Origin: Bacteroidota bacterium
Lineage (GTDB): Bacteria; Bacteroidota; Bacteroidia; Bacteroidales; Prolixibacteraceae
Length of the DNA: 64,000 nt
Direction of reading: 5' to 3'
Assembly (NCBI GenBank): GCA_030698405.1
Contig: JAUYMU010000004.1
Location: 1-64,000 of the forward strand
Part shown: positions 54,003 to 62,140 of the stretch, piece after piece
Layout of the letters: every line of letters starts with the position of its first letter
Numbering within the stretch: the first letter of the stretch is position 1
Translations under genes and position numbers: made by a program
The notes under the pieces: generated by a model
The model's database searches: none
The model's input: only the letters and a program-made list of their open reading frames with translations
What the model was told of the DNA's origin: nothing

Positions 54003-54452
54003 ATGGGAAAATTTACAATAAGCGGAGGATCAGATTTTATCAAAGTCACTCTTGAAAAGGTTTTTGGATTTCCTGATACTACTTGTTTCTGGGGCGGTTA
54101 CGATGTTCAAGCTAGAATAGAAATAAAGTCTGGAAATTTTGGTGTAAAATCTGGTCTATGGATATCAACTGGAGAACTGCATGATTTTTTTCAACAACTG
54201 AATCATAGCTATTTAAGTCTTACTGGAGATGTAAGTCTTAATTCTTATGAAGGAAATTTGAACCTTATTGCTGCATTTGATGGATTAGGTCATGTTAATA
54301 TTACAGGTAGTTTCTCAGAACAAAATGAGTTTGCAAATGATTTAAAATTTGAATTTGTGTCTGATCAAACATTTATTCGATCCACTTTATGTGAGTTAGA
54401 ACAAATAGTTCTGAAATACGGTGATGCTAAGGGAATTAATCACACTAATTAA
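54003..54452 (+). CDS. WapI-family immunity-like protein
   Basis: The product is 149 residues from ATG 54003. The same frame is open back to 53865, but that part is the dispersed repeat, so the downstream ATG is preferred. The pattern IEIKSGNFGVKSGLWIST, a LHDFFQQLNHSYLSLTGDVSLNSYEGNL segment and GLGHVNITGSFSE resemble the small immunity-like proteins named after WapI, the antitoxin of a contact-dependent toxin. No toxin gene is next to it, so it may be an orphan immunity gene or a domesticated relative. It lies 5 bases before the ferredoxin/GltD-like gene. Confidence 0.7.
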   Translation: MGKFTISGGSDFIKVTLEKVFGFPDTTCFWGGYDVQARIEIKSGNFGVKSGLWISTGELHDFFQQLNHSYLSLTGDVSLNSYEGNLNLIAAFDGLGHVNITGSFSEQNEFANDLKFEFVSDQTFIRSTLCELEQIVLKYGDAKGINHTN

Positions 54453-54457
54453 CAAAG

Positions 54458-56020
54458 ATGGTAAAACTCACAATAGATAACCAAACCACTGAAGTTCAAC
54501 CTGGAACTTCAGTTTGGCAAGCTGCTCAATCCCTGGGAATAGATATTCCAACCATGTGTTATCTGGAAGGAACAGAACATTTCACCTCCTGTATGATTTG
54601 CCTGGTAAAAGATGCTAAAAACGGACGTTTTTTTGCCTCCTGTTCTACTCCTGCTTTCGAAGGACAAACGATCATCACCAATGATGCAGAAACCATCGAA
54701 TCGCGGAAAGCTGCGCTGGAATTGCTTTTGAGCGAGCATGTTGGCGACTGTGAAGCGCCCTGCCAGTTGGTTTGTCCGGCGCACATGAACATTCCGCTGA
54801 TGAACCGCCTGATTGCCAAAGGTGATTTTGCCAAGGCACTGGAAGTGGTGAAACGCGATATTGCTTTGCCTTCCATTTTGGGACGTATTTGTCCTGCTCC
54901 GTGCGAGGCTGGTTGCCGCCGCAAACAGGTGGACGAAGCGGTTTCAATTTGTTTGCTAAAAAGATATGTAGGAGACGAAGATTTAAAAACAGAAAAACCA
55001 TACCAGCCGCAACTGGCTGCACTTTCAGAAAAAAAAGTAGCTGTTATTGGCGCAGGTCCTGCCGGATTGGCTGCTGCTTATTATTTGCAGATTAAAGGTC
55101 ATCAAACGGTGATTTTTGAAAAGAACAGCAAGGCTGGCGGCGAACTACTTCAGATTGATCCCGAATTATTGCCAGCCGAAGTCATTGAGCAGGAATTAGC
55201 CCAAATAATGGCGACCGGCGTTCAAATCCGACTGAATGAAACAATTGATGATAATCGTTTTTCTGAATTACAAAATGATTTTGATGCGGTTATTGTAGCC
55301 AATGGAACCATTTCTGAAGGAAATTTGTCATTTGGACTAAATACAAACAAAGCCGGAATTACTGTTGAAAAGACCAGTCATGTTACATCTATACCGAAAG
55401 TTTTTGCCATTGGGCACTCCGTTCGTACCTCAAAACTGGCAGTGCGCTCGGTTGGTCAGGGTAAAGAAGTGGCAACTGTTATCGATAACTATTTAAAAAC
55501 TTCAGAAGTAAAAGGATATCCTGTTCGGTTCAATTCAAAGTTTGGGAGACTGGCAGAAATTGAGTTTATTGAATATCAGAAGGATTCGGAAAATGCGCCA
55601 CGACAAAAAGCTGACAAAGAAGGTTTCACAAGAGAAGCTGCCATTCAGGAAGCAAAACGCTGCATGCACTGCGACTGCCGTAATCCTGAATCGTGTGTAT
55701 TGCGTGAATTGTCTGACCGGTATCATGCAGTTCAGAAACGCTTTCAAAGCGAAGAACGCCTGAATGTGAAGAAGTTTATTCATCGTGAAGGTATTGTTTA
55801 CGAACCGGCAAAATGCATCAAATGTGGAATCTGCGTTCGCTTAACCCGCCAGCATCAGGAAGAATTTGGTTTTACTTTTATTGGTCGCGGTTTCGATGTA
55901 AAAGTGGGTGTTCCTTTTAACGAAAGCATTCAAAAAGGTCTTGAAAAAACAGCGGCCATTGTCGCAAAAGCATGTCCAACAGGGGCGCTGGCGATGTTTA
56001 ATGTGGAAGAGCAAATTTAA
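54458..56020 (+). CDS. Ferredoxin-fused GltD-type NAD(P)-dependent flavoprotein
   Basis: The 520-residue protein combines three parts. A 2Fe-2S ferredoxin-like domain (about 1-75) has MCYLEGTEHFTSCMICLV. A Cys-rich 4Fe-4S linker (about 95-155) has GDCEAPCQLVCPAHM and ICPAPCEAGCRRKQ. A glutamate-synthase-small-subunit-like FAD fold has VAVIGAGPAGLAAAYYL at about 194-210. Further Cys clusters (RCMHCDCRNPESC, AKCIKCGICV) lie at about 405-470. This resembles the electron-input module of NAD-linked hydrogenase or formate dehydrogenase systems and the GltD branch. It is likely cytoplasmic and passes electrons between NAD(P)H and an unknown partner. Confidence 0.88.
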   Translation: MVKLTIDNQTTEVQPGTSVWQAAQSLGIDIPTMCYLEGTEHFTSCMICLVKDAKNGRFFASCSTPAFEGQTIITNDAETIESRKAALELLLSEHVGDCEAPCQLVCPAHMNIPLMNRLIAKGDFAKALEVVKRDIALPSILGRICPAPCEAGCRRKQVDEAVSICLLKRYVGDEDLKTEKPYQPQLAALSEKKVAVIGAGPAGLAAAYYLQIKGHQTVIFEKNSKAGGELLQIDPELLPAEVIEQELAQIMATGVQIRLNETIDDNRFSELQNDFDAVIVANGTISEGNLSFGLNTNKAGITVEKTSHVTSIPKVFAIGHSVRTSKLAVRSVGQGKEVATVIDNYLKTSEVKGYPVRFNSKFGRLAEIEFIEYQKDSENAPRQKADKEGFTREAAIQEAKRCMHCDCRNPESCVLRELSDRYHAVQKRFQSEERLNVKKFIHREGIVYEPAKCIKCGICVRLTRQHQEEFGFTFIGRGFDVKVGVPFNESIQKGLEKTAAIVAKACPTGALAMFNVEEQI

Positions 56021-56039
56021 ACCAACAAAATAACCTGCT

Positions 56040-56999
56040 ATGAGAACCATTATTTTAAGTATTGTATGTGTTTTAATTTTAACGTTTTCCGTAGAAGCAA
56101 AAATAAAAGTGCTCATTGTTGACGGACAGAATAATCACGAGGTATGGCCTAAATCGACCATCATGATGAAGCAATACCTGGAAGAAACAGGTTTGTTTAC
56201 AATAGATATCCGGCGTACACAATTCACATGGAAGGGAGAACGTGAAAAAGCATATCTCCCATTGGCTGGTGTGGGTGAAACACAGGATTTGAAAGAACCA
56301 AAAACTGATCCTGATTTTATACTTTCGTTCAAAAAATACGATGTGGTAATTTCCAATTTTGGATGGAAAGCAGCCGATTGGCCTGAAGCTACCCAAAAGG
56401 CGCTGGAAAAATACATGAAAGCAGGTGGTGGTTTTGTTTCGGTACACGCTGCCGATAACTCGTTCCCTACCTGGCTGGAATACAACAAGATGATTGGACT
56501 TGGCGGATGGGGCGACCGGAACGAAAAAGATGGTCCGTACGTTTATTATACCAACGAAGGTGAGTTGGTGCGCGATCATACGCCTGGGGGCGCAGGTGCT
56601 CATGGGCCGCAGCATATCGTCCCTGTTACCATTCGTGTTGCCGACCATCCTATTACGAAAGGGTTGCCGAAAGTTTGGCTGACTGCCAAAGACGAATGTT
56701 ACGCCAAATTACGTGGACCGGGCGAGAACATGATCGTTTTGGCCACAGGTAAAGATATGTCGGGAAAAGCTCCAACCGATCGGCACGAACCCATTCTGAT
56801 GGTGTTGACCTACGGGAAAGGACGTATTTTTCACACTACTTTAGGGCACGATGACTATTCCTGTGAAGGAGTAGGATTTATAACCACTTTCCTCCGTGGA
56901 GTACAGTGGGCTGCAACGGGCAAAGTTACGCTGCCAGTCCCGGCTGATTTCCCCACTGCAGAAGAATCAACAAGTAGAACATTTGAGCTGAAGAAATAA
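56040..56999 (+). CDS. Exported ThuA-like domain protein
   Basis: The 319-residue protein has a signal peptide (about 1-20, SVEA) and a ThuA fold related to class I glutamine amidotransferases. Motifs include IKVLIVDGQNNHEVWPKST, KYDVVISNFGWKAADWP, AGGGFVSVHAADNSFP and GKGRIFHTTLGHD near the end. ThuA proteins accompany sugar-oxidation and DUF1080-type gene sets in Bacteroidota, but their reaction is unsettled. Here it follows the ferredoxin-type flavoprotein after 19 bases. The downstream hairpin marks the end of the transcription unit. Confidence 0.9.
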   Translation: MRTIILSIVCVLILTFSVEAKIKVLIVDGQNNHEVWPKSTIMMKQYLEETGLFTIDIRRTQFTWKGEREKAYLPLAGVGETQDLKEPKTDPDFILSFKKYDVVISNFGWKAADWPEATQKALEKYMKAGGGFVSVHAADNSFPTWLEYNKMIGLGGWGDRNEKDGPYVYYTNEGELVRDHTPGGAGAHGPQHIVPVTIRVADHPITKGLPKVWLTAKDECYAKLRGPGENMIVLATGKDMSGKAPTDRHEPILMVLTYGKGRIFHTTLGHDDYSCEGVGFITTFLRGVQWAATGKVTLPVPADFPTAEESTSRTFELKK

Positions 57000-57036
57000 G
57001 TTGAATTGAGTAGTGCCTGCATTCAGAATAATTCCT

Positions 57037-57074
57037 AAGATGCCCGACTCCCTATTCGGGGTGTTGGGCATCTT
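57037..57074 (+). terminator. Intrinsic terminator after the ThuA gene
   Basis: AAGATGCCC (57037-57045) pairs with GGGCATCTT (57066-57074), and the loop can pair further. GGTAAAAAAAG follows; the lack of a T-run on the plus strand makes it imperfect. It lies 37 bases after the stop. Confidence 0.6.
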
Positions 57075-57147
57075 GGTAAAAAAAGATATCGTACTGGAAA
57101 AATAAAAACCATAATGGAAAACAAGAGGAACAAATGTATTGAAAGGT

Positions 57148-57543
57148 TTATTTAGAGGATAATAAGTTTTCTATCTTGGTAATCAATTCGTTTGCCGGAT
57201 CAAGTAAATCCATTACAATATCTTGATCAAAAGTCACATAATCATCATAATCACTTGATTGTCGCAAGTCATAAATGTCTGTAAAAAATTTGCCAGATGA
57301 ATTGTCAATGATTCCGGTTTTTATAAAATGTAATCCAAACATTTGCCTAACTCCTGAATGCGTCTGGGGTTGTAATTCTTTTTCTATCAATAATGCAATT
57401 ACGGCATAATAACATGAATAGTAAAGTCGGTTGACAGCGGTATTCCATAGGCTATTGGAAATGTGCAGATTAACTTCATTAAAAGTTTCTCTGGCTTTTG
57501 ATATCCGGTATTTTACTAATTCCTGTCGTTCATCAGCATTCAT
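57148..57543 (-). CDS. HEPN domain protein, likely toxin of an MNT/HEPN pair
   Basis: The 131-residue all-helical protein has the HEPN pattern: KARETFNEVNLHISN, NRLYYSCYYAVIALLIEKELQPQTHSGVRQMF and GLHFIKTG. HEPN proteins paired with minimal nucleotidyltransferases act as RNases or as partners regulated by AMPylation. Its ATG overlaps the stop of the upstream nucleotidyltransferase gene by four bases (ATGA), the usual coupling. The clear RxxxxH RNase motif of the HepT branch is not obvious here, so the toxic activity is not assured. Confidence 0.88.
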   Translation of the reverse strand: MNADERQELVKYRISKARETFNEVNLHISNSLWNTAVNRLYYSCYYAVIALLIEKELQPQTHSGVRQMFGLHFIKTGIIDNSSGKFFTDIYDLRQSSDYDDYVTFDQDIVMDLLDPANELITKIENLLSSK

Positions 57544-57857
57544 AAAACCTGACCTTCCCTGATAACATTTTCATAAAATGGAGTAATCCGGTGTCTGGTT
57601 TCCCAATCTTTTTTAGAAAATACCAGAGGACTAATGATTGTGCCGGTGTTAAATTCAATATCATACAAAGGATATTTTATCCTTTTCTCATCGGTTCTTG
57701 TAATTTTTTCCTGATCAAGCAGAACCAATAAATCGACATCGGAATCATCTCTGTAGTCACCCCTGGCATATGACCCATACAAAATTAATACGGCATCCGG
57801 ATCAGTAGAATTTACAGATGTTTTGATTAATTGTAATATGTAGTTTTTATCCTTCAT
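57540..57857 (-). CDS. MNT-type nucleotidyltransferase (antitoxin partner of HEPN)
   Basis: The 105-residue protein has the polymerase-beta-like motif GSYARGDYRDDSDVDLLV (about 27-44), with the paired metal-binding aspartates in SDVDLLV. A third acidic residue in YDIEFNTG is also likely. It belongs to the minimal nucleotidyltransferase family that modifies or neutralises HEPN partners. It is first in a two-gene unit with the HEPN gene, and its start is only four bases after a TAnnTTTG box. This is an accessory module on the opposite strand to its neighbours. Confidence 0.92.
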   Translation of the reverse strand: MKDKNYILQLIKTSVNSTDPDAVLILYGSYARGDYRDDSDVDLLVLLDQEKITRTDEKRIKYPLYDIEFNTGTIISPLVFSKKDWETRHRITPFYENVIREGQVL

Positions 57858-57861
57858 GCAC

Positions 57862-57869
57862 CAAATATA
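57862..57869 (-). promoter_or_regulatory. Candidate -7 box directly before the MNT start codon
   Basis: On the minus strand this reads TATATTTG, matching TAnnTTTG, ending four bases before the ATG. If real, the transcript would be leaderless or nearly so. Confidence 0.35.
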
Positions 57870-58058
57870 AACATTTTAGAAGAAATGGTGTGTTTCGGTT
57901 TTTAGGCATTTATTTTACAACTTCAATATAGGCTGAACTAATTTTTTAGCATTCAGTTTTATTAACAAATCTAATAGCCGTGAATTGAACATTTGGCAGG
58001 TTTTATATGAATCGTTTACTATTTTTATACCATAAAATCAAATATCAATTCTAATCCA

Positions 58059-59168
58059 ATGATTCTCAAAAGACTTCTGCTATTCATATTTATAAATACG
58101 CTCCTATTGGGTTTCCTTTCTGCTCAATCTTCCTGGTCAATCTTCCGTGGAAACCAGCAGCTTTCAGGAGCAACTTCGGCAACTATTCCGGAGAAACCCA
58201 AGCTTTTATCCTCGTTTCAAACGGGAGATGATATTAAAGCTTCGCCTGTAATTTCCGGGCAAACGATTTTTTGCGGATCTACTGATGGTTCGATGTATGC
58301 CATTGGTTTCGATGGAAAACAGAAATGGAAATTCGTTTCCGGTAACGCAATCGAAGCTCCTGCCCTTCTCCTGGAAGGATCGGTTGTGTTTGGGTCGCTC
58401 GATGGCATGCTTTTCAGGTTGGATGAAAAAACGGGCAAGCAAATCTGGAAATACACAACAGACAATCAGATTATGGGTTCAGCCAACTGGCTGAAAGTTG
58501 GGAACCAAATACGGCTGGTGGTTGGCAGTTACGATTATAACCTGCACGCAGTAGGCTTTGATAAAGGCGATAGCATCTGGCAATACGAATCGGATAATTA
58601 CGTTAACGGCGCAGCGGCCTTGTATGGCAAAAATGCCGTGTTTGGCGGTTGCGATGGTTTTGTGCATCTGGTGAACATCGAAACCGGAAAGGTGTTCAAA
58701 AAGATCAAACTTGATACTTATGTGGCTTCATCTCCCGTGATTGATGGAAAGTTTGCCTATGTTGGCGATTATGAAGGCCGTTTTTTTTGTATTGATCTGG
58801 AAGGCGGCAAAGTTGCATGGACGTATGATGATCCGGAGAAGAACCTGCCATTTATCGCATCACCGGCTTTAAGCGGAAACTTGATTGTGATTGGTAATCA
58901 GGATCGGTTTATATATTGTTTCGATAAAAGTTCAGGAAAAGTGGTTTGGAAGGTAAGAACCAGCAATCGTGTTGAATCGTCGTCGGTAATTGCCTCCGGA
59001 AAAGTAATTACCGGAACGATGGACGGAATGCTTTACATTCACGATCTGAAAACCGGCGCCGAACTTTGGAAATATGAGCTGGGAAGTCCCATCATCGGAA
59101 GTCCGGCAGTCGTTTCAGGAAAAATTGTGGTAGGTGCAGGCGACGGGAGGATTTATGTGTTTGGATAA
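58059..59168 (+). CDS. Exported PQQ-type beta-propeller repeat protein
   Basis: The 369-residue protein has a signal peptide (about 1-22, GFLSAQ) and a seven- or eight-bladed propeller of PQQ-like repeats. Each blade ends in a KxxWK/G-type motif: GKQKWKFVSG, GKQIWKYTTD, GGKVAWTYDD, SGKVVWKVRTS and GAELWKYELG. No quinoprotein dehydrogenase catalytic residues or cofactor-binding disulfide are apparent. It is therefore more likely a binding or scaffold protein, as with BamB-like and other pyrrolo-quinoline repeat proteins. It stands alone with about 200 bp of A/T-rich DNA upstream. Confidence 0.92.
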   Translation: MILKRLLLFIFINTLLLGFLSAQSSWSIFRGNQQLSGATSATIPEKPKLLSSFQTGDDIKASPVISGQTIFCGSTDGSMYAIGFDGKQKWKFVSGNAIEAPALLLEGSVVFGSLDGMLFRLDEKTGKQIWKYTTDNQIMGSANWLKVGNQIRLVVGSYDYNLHAVGFDKGDSIWQYESDNYVNGAAALYGKNAVFGGCDGFVHLVNIETGKVFKKIKLDTYVASSPVIDGKFAYVGDYEGRFFCIDLEGGKVAWTYDDPEKNLPFIASPALSGNLIVIGNQDRFIYCFDKSSGKVVWKVRTSNRVESSSVIASGKVITGTMDGMLYIHDLKTGAELWKYELGSPIIGSPAVVSGKIVVGAGDGRIYVFG

Positions 59169-59171
59169 TAG

Positions 59172-59204
59172 CCTCCCCCAAACCCCCTCCACAAGAGGGG
59201 GCTT
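59172..59204. repeat. CCCCCTC/GAGGGGG hairpin repeat
   Basis: CCCCCTC (59183-59189) pairs with GAGGGGG (59195-59201) around CACAA, ending GGGGGCTTAAAA. This family of C-rich hairpins is common between Bacteroidota genes. A related copy lies 68 bases downstream, inside the next coding frame. Confidence 0.65.
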
Positions 59205-59250
59205 AAAAACGCAACTTCGAAAAAGTATCTCAACTATATAAGTGAATAGT

Positions 59251-60597
59251 ATGGAACAGAGCATTGTTACTCCCTCCCCTTCGGGGAGGGCTGGGGTGGG
59301 GCTTAAAATCGCTCACATCATTCCGGGTTCGGGCGGTAGTTTTTACTGCGGAAACTGTATGCGCGACAGCAAATTTGTCAGGGCCTTGAAAGACTTGGGT
59401 CATCAGGTAATTAAAGTTCCGCTGTATCTGCCCATTTTCGACGATGCCCACGATTTGGATGAGGTGCCGGTTTTTTACGGAGCAGTTAACCTATACCTCA
59501 AGCAGCAATTCCCGATTTTCAGACACATGCCTGCTTTTGTCGAACATGCACTCGACTCGAAAAGTGTGCTGGAAATGGCTGCCCGAAAAGCCGGTTCAAC
59601 TAGGGCAAAAGGACTGGAAGGCATGACCATTTCGATGTTGCTGGGCGAAGATGGCGGCCAAAAGGAAGAACTGGAACGACTGGTCGATTGGCTGGCGGAT
59701 GAGGCGAAACCCGATGTGGTTCACCTCTCGAATGCTTTACTGCTGGGGCTTGCTCACCGGATTAAACAGCGGATGGATGTGACGGTGATTTGCTCGCTTC
59801 AGGACGAAGATGTGTGGGTGGATGCCATGGACGATCATTTTCGCAAGGAAGTTTGGGATCTGATGAGCGAACGTGGCAAAGATGTGGATGTGTTTATTCC
59901 CGTCAGCAATTATTTTGCTACGGAAATTCATCAGCGCATGACAATTCCAGAAAGCAAAATGCAAACCGTTCATTTGGGAGTTGATACGGCTGATTATTCG
60001 CCAAAACCGATCACAGAAAAGGGACCAATGGTTGGCTACCTGTCGCGGATGTGCGAAGAAAATGGACTTGCGATATTGGTCGATGCCTTTATTTTACTGC
60101 GGAAAATCCCTGAATATTCGTCAGTTCAGCTTAAAATCACGGGTGGAAAAACTGGTGACGATCTGCAATTCATTAAAGAGCAAAAACGAAAACTGGCCAA
60201 AGCCAAACTCGAAGCCGATGTGTTTTGGGCTGAAGAATTTGAAGGCGAAGAACGACAGAAATTTTTCGATTCGGTGCGACTGATCTCGGTTCCAGTGCTG
60301 AATGGCGAAGCTTTCGGTCTATACATGCTCGAAGCGATGGCTTCCGGAATTCCGATGATTCAGCCTGCGCTGGGCGCTTTCCCCGAAGTAATTGAAATCA
60401 GCGGTGGAGGAGTTGTTTATGGCGAAAATAAACCGGAATTGTTGGCGAAAGCCCTTGGTGAACTTATTTTCGACGATGCCCGTCTTCATGAAATAAGTGC
60501 TGCAGGAATTGCCGGTGTGAAAGCACATTTCGATATTCATGCACAAGCAAAAAGGATGGTGGCAGTGTATGAAGGAGGTTTGAAAAATAACATTTAA
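59251..60597 (+). CDS. Glycosyltransferase family 4-like (GT-B) protein
   Basis: The product is 448 residues from ATG 59251. Other in-frame starts are GTG 59242 and GTG 59296. The conserved N-terminus is KIAHIIPGSGGSFYCGNC; the residues before it (about 8-16) are encoded by a C-rich hairpin repeat. GT-B features include DVVHLSNALLLGLAH, VDVFIPVSNYFA, VHLGVDTADYSPKP and the sugar-nucleotide region NGEAFGLYMLEAMASGIPMIQPALGAFPEV. It should transfer a sugar from a nucleotide donor in the cytoplasm; the acceptor is unknown. GTG 59296 would avoid translating the repeat and may be the true start. Confidence 0.9.
   Translation: MEQSIVTPSPSGRAGVGLKIAHIIPGSGGSFYCGNCMRDSKFVRALKDLGHQVIKVPLYLPIFDDAHDLDEVPVFYGAVNLYLKQQFPIFRHMPAFVEHALDSKSVLEMAARKAGSTRAKGLEGMTISMLLGEDGGQKEELERLVDWLADEAKPDVVHLSNALLLGLAHRIKQRMDVTVICSLQDEDVWVDAMDDHFRKEVWDLMSERGKDVDVFIPVSNYFATEIHQRMTIPESKMQTVHLGVDTADYSPKPITEKGPMVGYLSRMCEENGLAILVDAFILLRKIPEYSSVQLKITGGKTGDDLQFIKEQKRKLAKAKLEADVFWAEEFEGEERQKFFDSVRLISVPVLNGEAFGLYMLEAMASGIPMIQPALGAFPEVIEISGGGVVYGENKPELLAKALGELIFDDARLHEISAAGIAGVKAHFDIHAQAKRMVAVYEGGLKNNI
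59272..59304. repeat. CCCTCCCC/GGGGAGGG hairpin repeat within a coding frame
   Basis: CCCTCCCC (59272-59279) pairs with GGGGAGGG (59283-59290), then CTGGGGTGGGGCTTAAAA follows. It is the same family as the copy at 59172. It is read in frame at the start of the glycosyltransferase as SPSGRAGVG if translation starts upstream. Confidence 0.7.
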
Positions 60598-60663
60598 CGT
60601 AAATTCGATTGATCCTGATAATTTTGCGTTCATTAGAATGTTTCCATATTTAGATATATATTT

Positions 60664-60671
60664 TATCTTTG
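60664..60671 (+). promoter_or_regulatory. -7 promoter box for the toxin-antitoxin pair
   Basis: TATCTTTG matches TAnnTTTG, in a very A/T-rich region, 16 bases before the ATG at 60688. This gives a short leader. Confidence 0.5.
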
Positions 60672-60687
60672 TTTAAATTATAAGTTA

Positions 60688-61032
60688 ATGGAAAAACCAA
60701 TCGGGATTATTTTTCTCAAGCAAGCTGAGGATTTTCTAGATCAAACGGAAGAACCTGTGAGAAAAAAGTTTTTTATTTCAATGAATAAAACAAAATCAAG
60801 AATATTTGGCGAATGGTTTAAAAAGATGATTGGAACGAATGATATTTTTGAATTCAGGACGGATCATAATGGTAAATTTTACAGACTTTTTGCTTTTTGG
60901 GATTCACGCAGCGATACTCAAACTTTAATTGTTTGTTCTCATGGCCTTATCAAGAAGACAAACAAAACTCCAAAATCTGAAATAGAGAAAGCTGAGGAGA
61001 TTAAAACTAAATATTTCAAAGGATTAATATAA
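60688..61032 (+). CDS. RelE/HigB-like (Gp49-type) toxin
   Basis: The 114-residue basic protein has the pattern of the phage-derived Gp49-like branch of the RelE/ParE superfamily: FLDQTEEPVRKKFFISMNK, IFEFRTDHNGKFYRLFAFWD and LIVCSHGLIKKTNKTPKSEIEKA. These toxins usually cut ribosome-bound mRNA. The toxin gene comes first and an XRE-type gene follows after 10 bases, which is the HigBA order. It is moderately sure as a toxin; activity is untested. Confidence 0.9.
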   Translation: MEKPIGIIFLKQAEDFLDQTEEPVRKKFFISMNKTKSRIFGEWFKKMIGTNDIFEFRTDHNGKFYRLFAFWDSRSDTQTLIVCSHGLIKKTNKTPKSEIEKAEEIKTKYFKGLI

Positions 61033-61042
61033 AACCACCATA

Positions 61043-61369
61043 ATGGAGCCGATTAAAAATTATAAAACATTGGGCGAACTGGAAGATAAATACTTCGGGT
61101 TGCCTGGTACAACAGAAAGAGAACAATACGAGTTCGAACTTTCCATGGATATTCTGGGCGAAAAATTGAAACAGATTCGCAAGCAAAAAAAGTTAACTCA
61201 AGAGCAATTAGGGCAGTTAATTGGTGTGCAAAAGGCTCAGATTTCTAAATTGGAAAGTGGCAATAACAGCGCTACTATTTCTACAGTCCTGAAAGTTTTT
61301 CATGCAATGAAGGCTAGAATCAAGTTTAAAATTGAAATTGACGAAACGATTGGATTAGCGGCCAAATAA
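61043..61369 (+). CDS. XRE-family helix-turn-helix antitoxin (HigA-like)
   Basis: The 108-residue protein has an HTH domain at about 40-95: LKQIRKQKKLTQEQLGQLIGVQKAQISKLESG. An N-terminal segment (about 1-35, YKTLGELEDKYFGLPGT) precedes it and is typical of antitoxins of this toxin branch. It should neutralise the toxin at 60688 and repress the shared promoter near 60664. An ABC transporter ATPase follows after 27 bases on the same strand. Confidence 0.91.
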   Translation: MEPIKNYKTLGELEDKYFGLPGTTEREQYEFELSMDILGEKLKQIRKQKKLTQEQLGQLIGVQKAQISKLESGNNSATISTVLKVFHAMKARIKFKIEIDETIGLAAK

Positions 61370-61396
61370 ATTTAATAGTTTAATAATCAGCTAAAT

Positions 61397-62056
61397 ATGC
61401 TTTTAAAGCTTACCAAAATATCCAAATCCTACTCCAAAGATCGTACGATTCTCGATCATCTTGATCTGGAAATCAATGCCGGAGAACGTATTGCCATCGT
61501 TGGGCCATCGGGTTCTGGCAAAACCACTTTACTGAATTTGATCGGAACTTTGGATCGTCCTGATTCGGGCAAAATGCACTTCGAAAATCAGGATTTATCG
61601 GCGTTTTCTGATCAGCAACTGGCCGCATTCCGAAATGAAAAAATCGGCTTTGTTTTTCAGTTGCACCATCTACTGCCGCAGCTCACTTTGCTCGAAAATA
61701 TTTTACTTCCAACTCTGACAGATAAAAAACTTCAGGGAAAGGAAACGCTCGAACGTGCTCAAAAACTGATTTCGCGAATGGGACTGGAAGAAGTGGCTCA
61801 CCAAAAACCATCAGAACTCTCGGGTGGGGAATGTCAACGAACAGCGGTTGCACGTGCTTTGATCAATCGACCCGGACTGATTTTGGCCGACGAACCAACG
61901 GGTGCACTCGATCAAAAATCGGCTTTTAATCTAACTGATTTGCTTGTTGAACTAAATCAGGAAGAAGGAGTTACCCTAATTGTGGTCACACACTCGATGG
62001 ATGTGGCAAAAAAAATGGATCGGATTTACCGGATTGAAAACGGAAAACTGATATAA
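61397..62056 (+). CDS. ABC transporter ATP-binding protein (LolD/MacB-type)
   Basis: The 219-residue ATPase has Walker A GPSGSGKTT (about 36-44), the Q-loop FVFQLHHLLP, signature LSGGECQR, Walker B LILADEPTGALD and the switch His in VVTHSMD. The size and the LHHLLPQLTLLENI segment are those of LolD/MacB-type ATPases that work with FtsX-like permeases in lipoprotein release or periplasmic extrusion. The permease gene starting at 62740 is of that type and is probably its partner, though the DUF1697 gene lies between. Confidence 0.95.
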   Translation: MLLKLTKISKSYSKDRTILDHLDLEINAGERIAIVGPSGSGKTTLLNLIGTLDRPDSGKMHFENQDLSAFSDQQLAAFRNEKIGFVFQLHHLLPQLTLLENILLPTLTDKKLQGKETLERAQKLISRMGLEEVAHQKPSELSGGECQRTAVARALINRPGLILADEPTGALDQKSAFNLTDLLVELNQEEGVTLIVVTHSMDVAKKMDRIYRIENGKLI

Positions 62057-62094
62057 GTTCCAGATTCCAAAATTCAGGGTCAACTTATCCTTTG

Positions 62095-62115
62095 CCGTTC
62101 GGCTTTAGCCAACGG
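62095..62115. repeat. Short hairpin repeat CCGTT-GGCT/AGCC-AACGG
   Basis: CCGTT and GGCT (split by one bulged C) pair with AGCC and AACGG around a TT loop. No T-run follows, so it is more likely a small dispersed palindrome than a terminator. Confidence 0.5.
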
Positions 62116-62140
62116 TCATGTTAAAAACAATAAAACAAAT

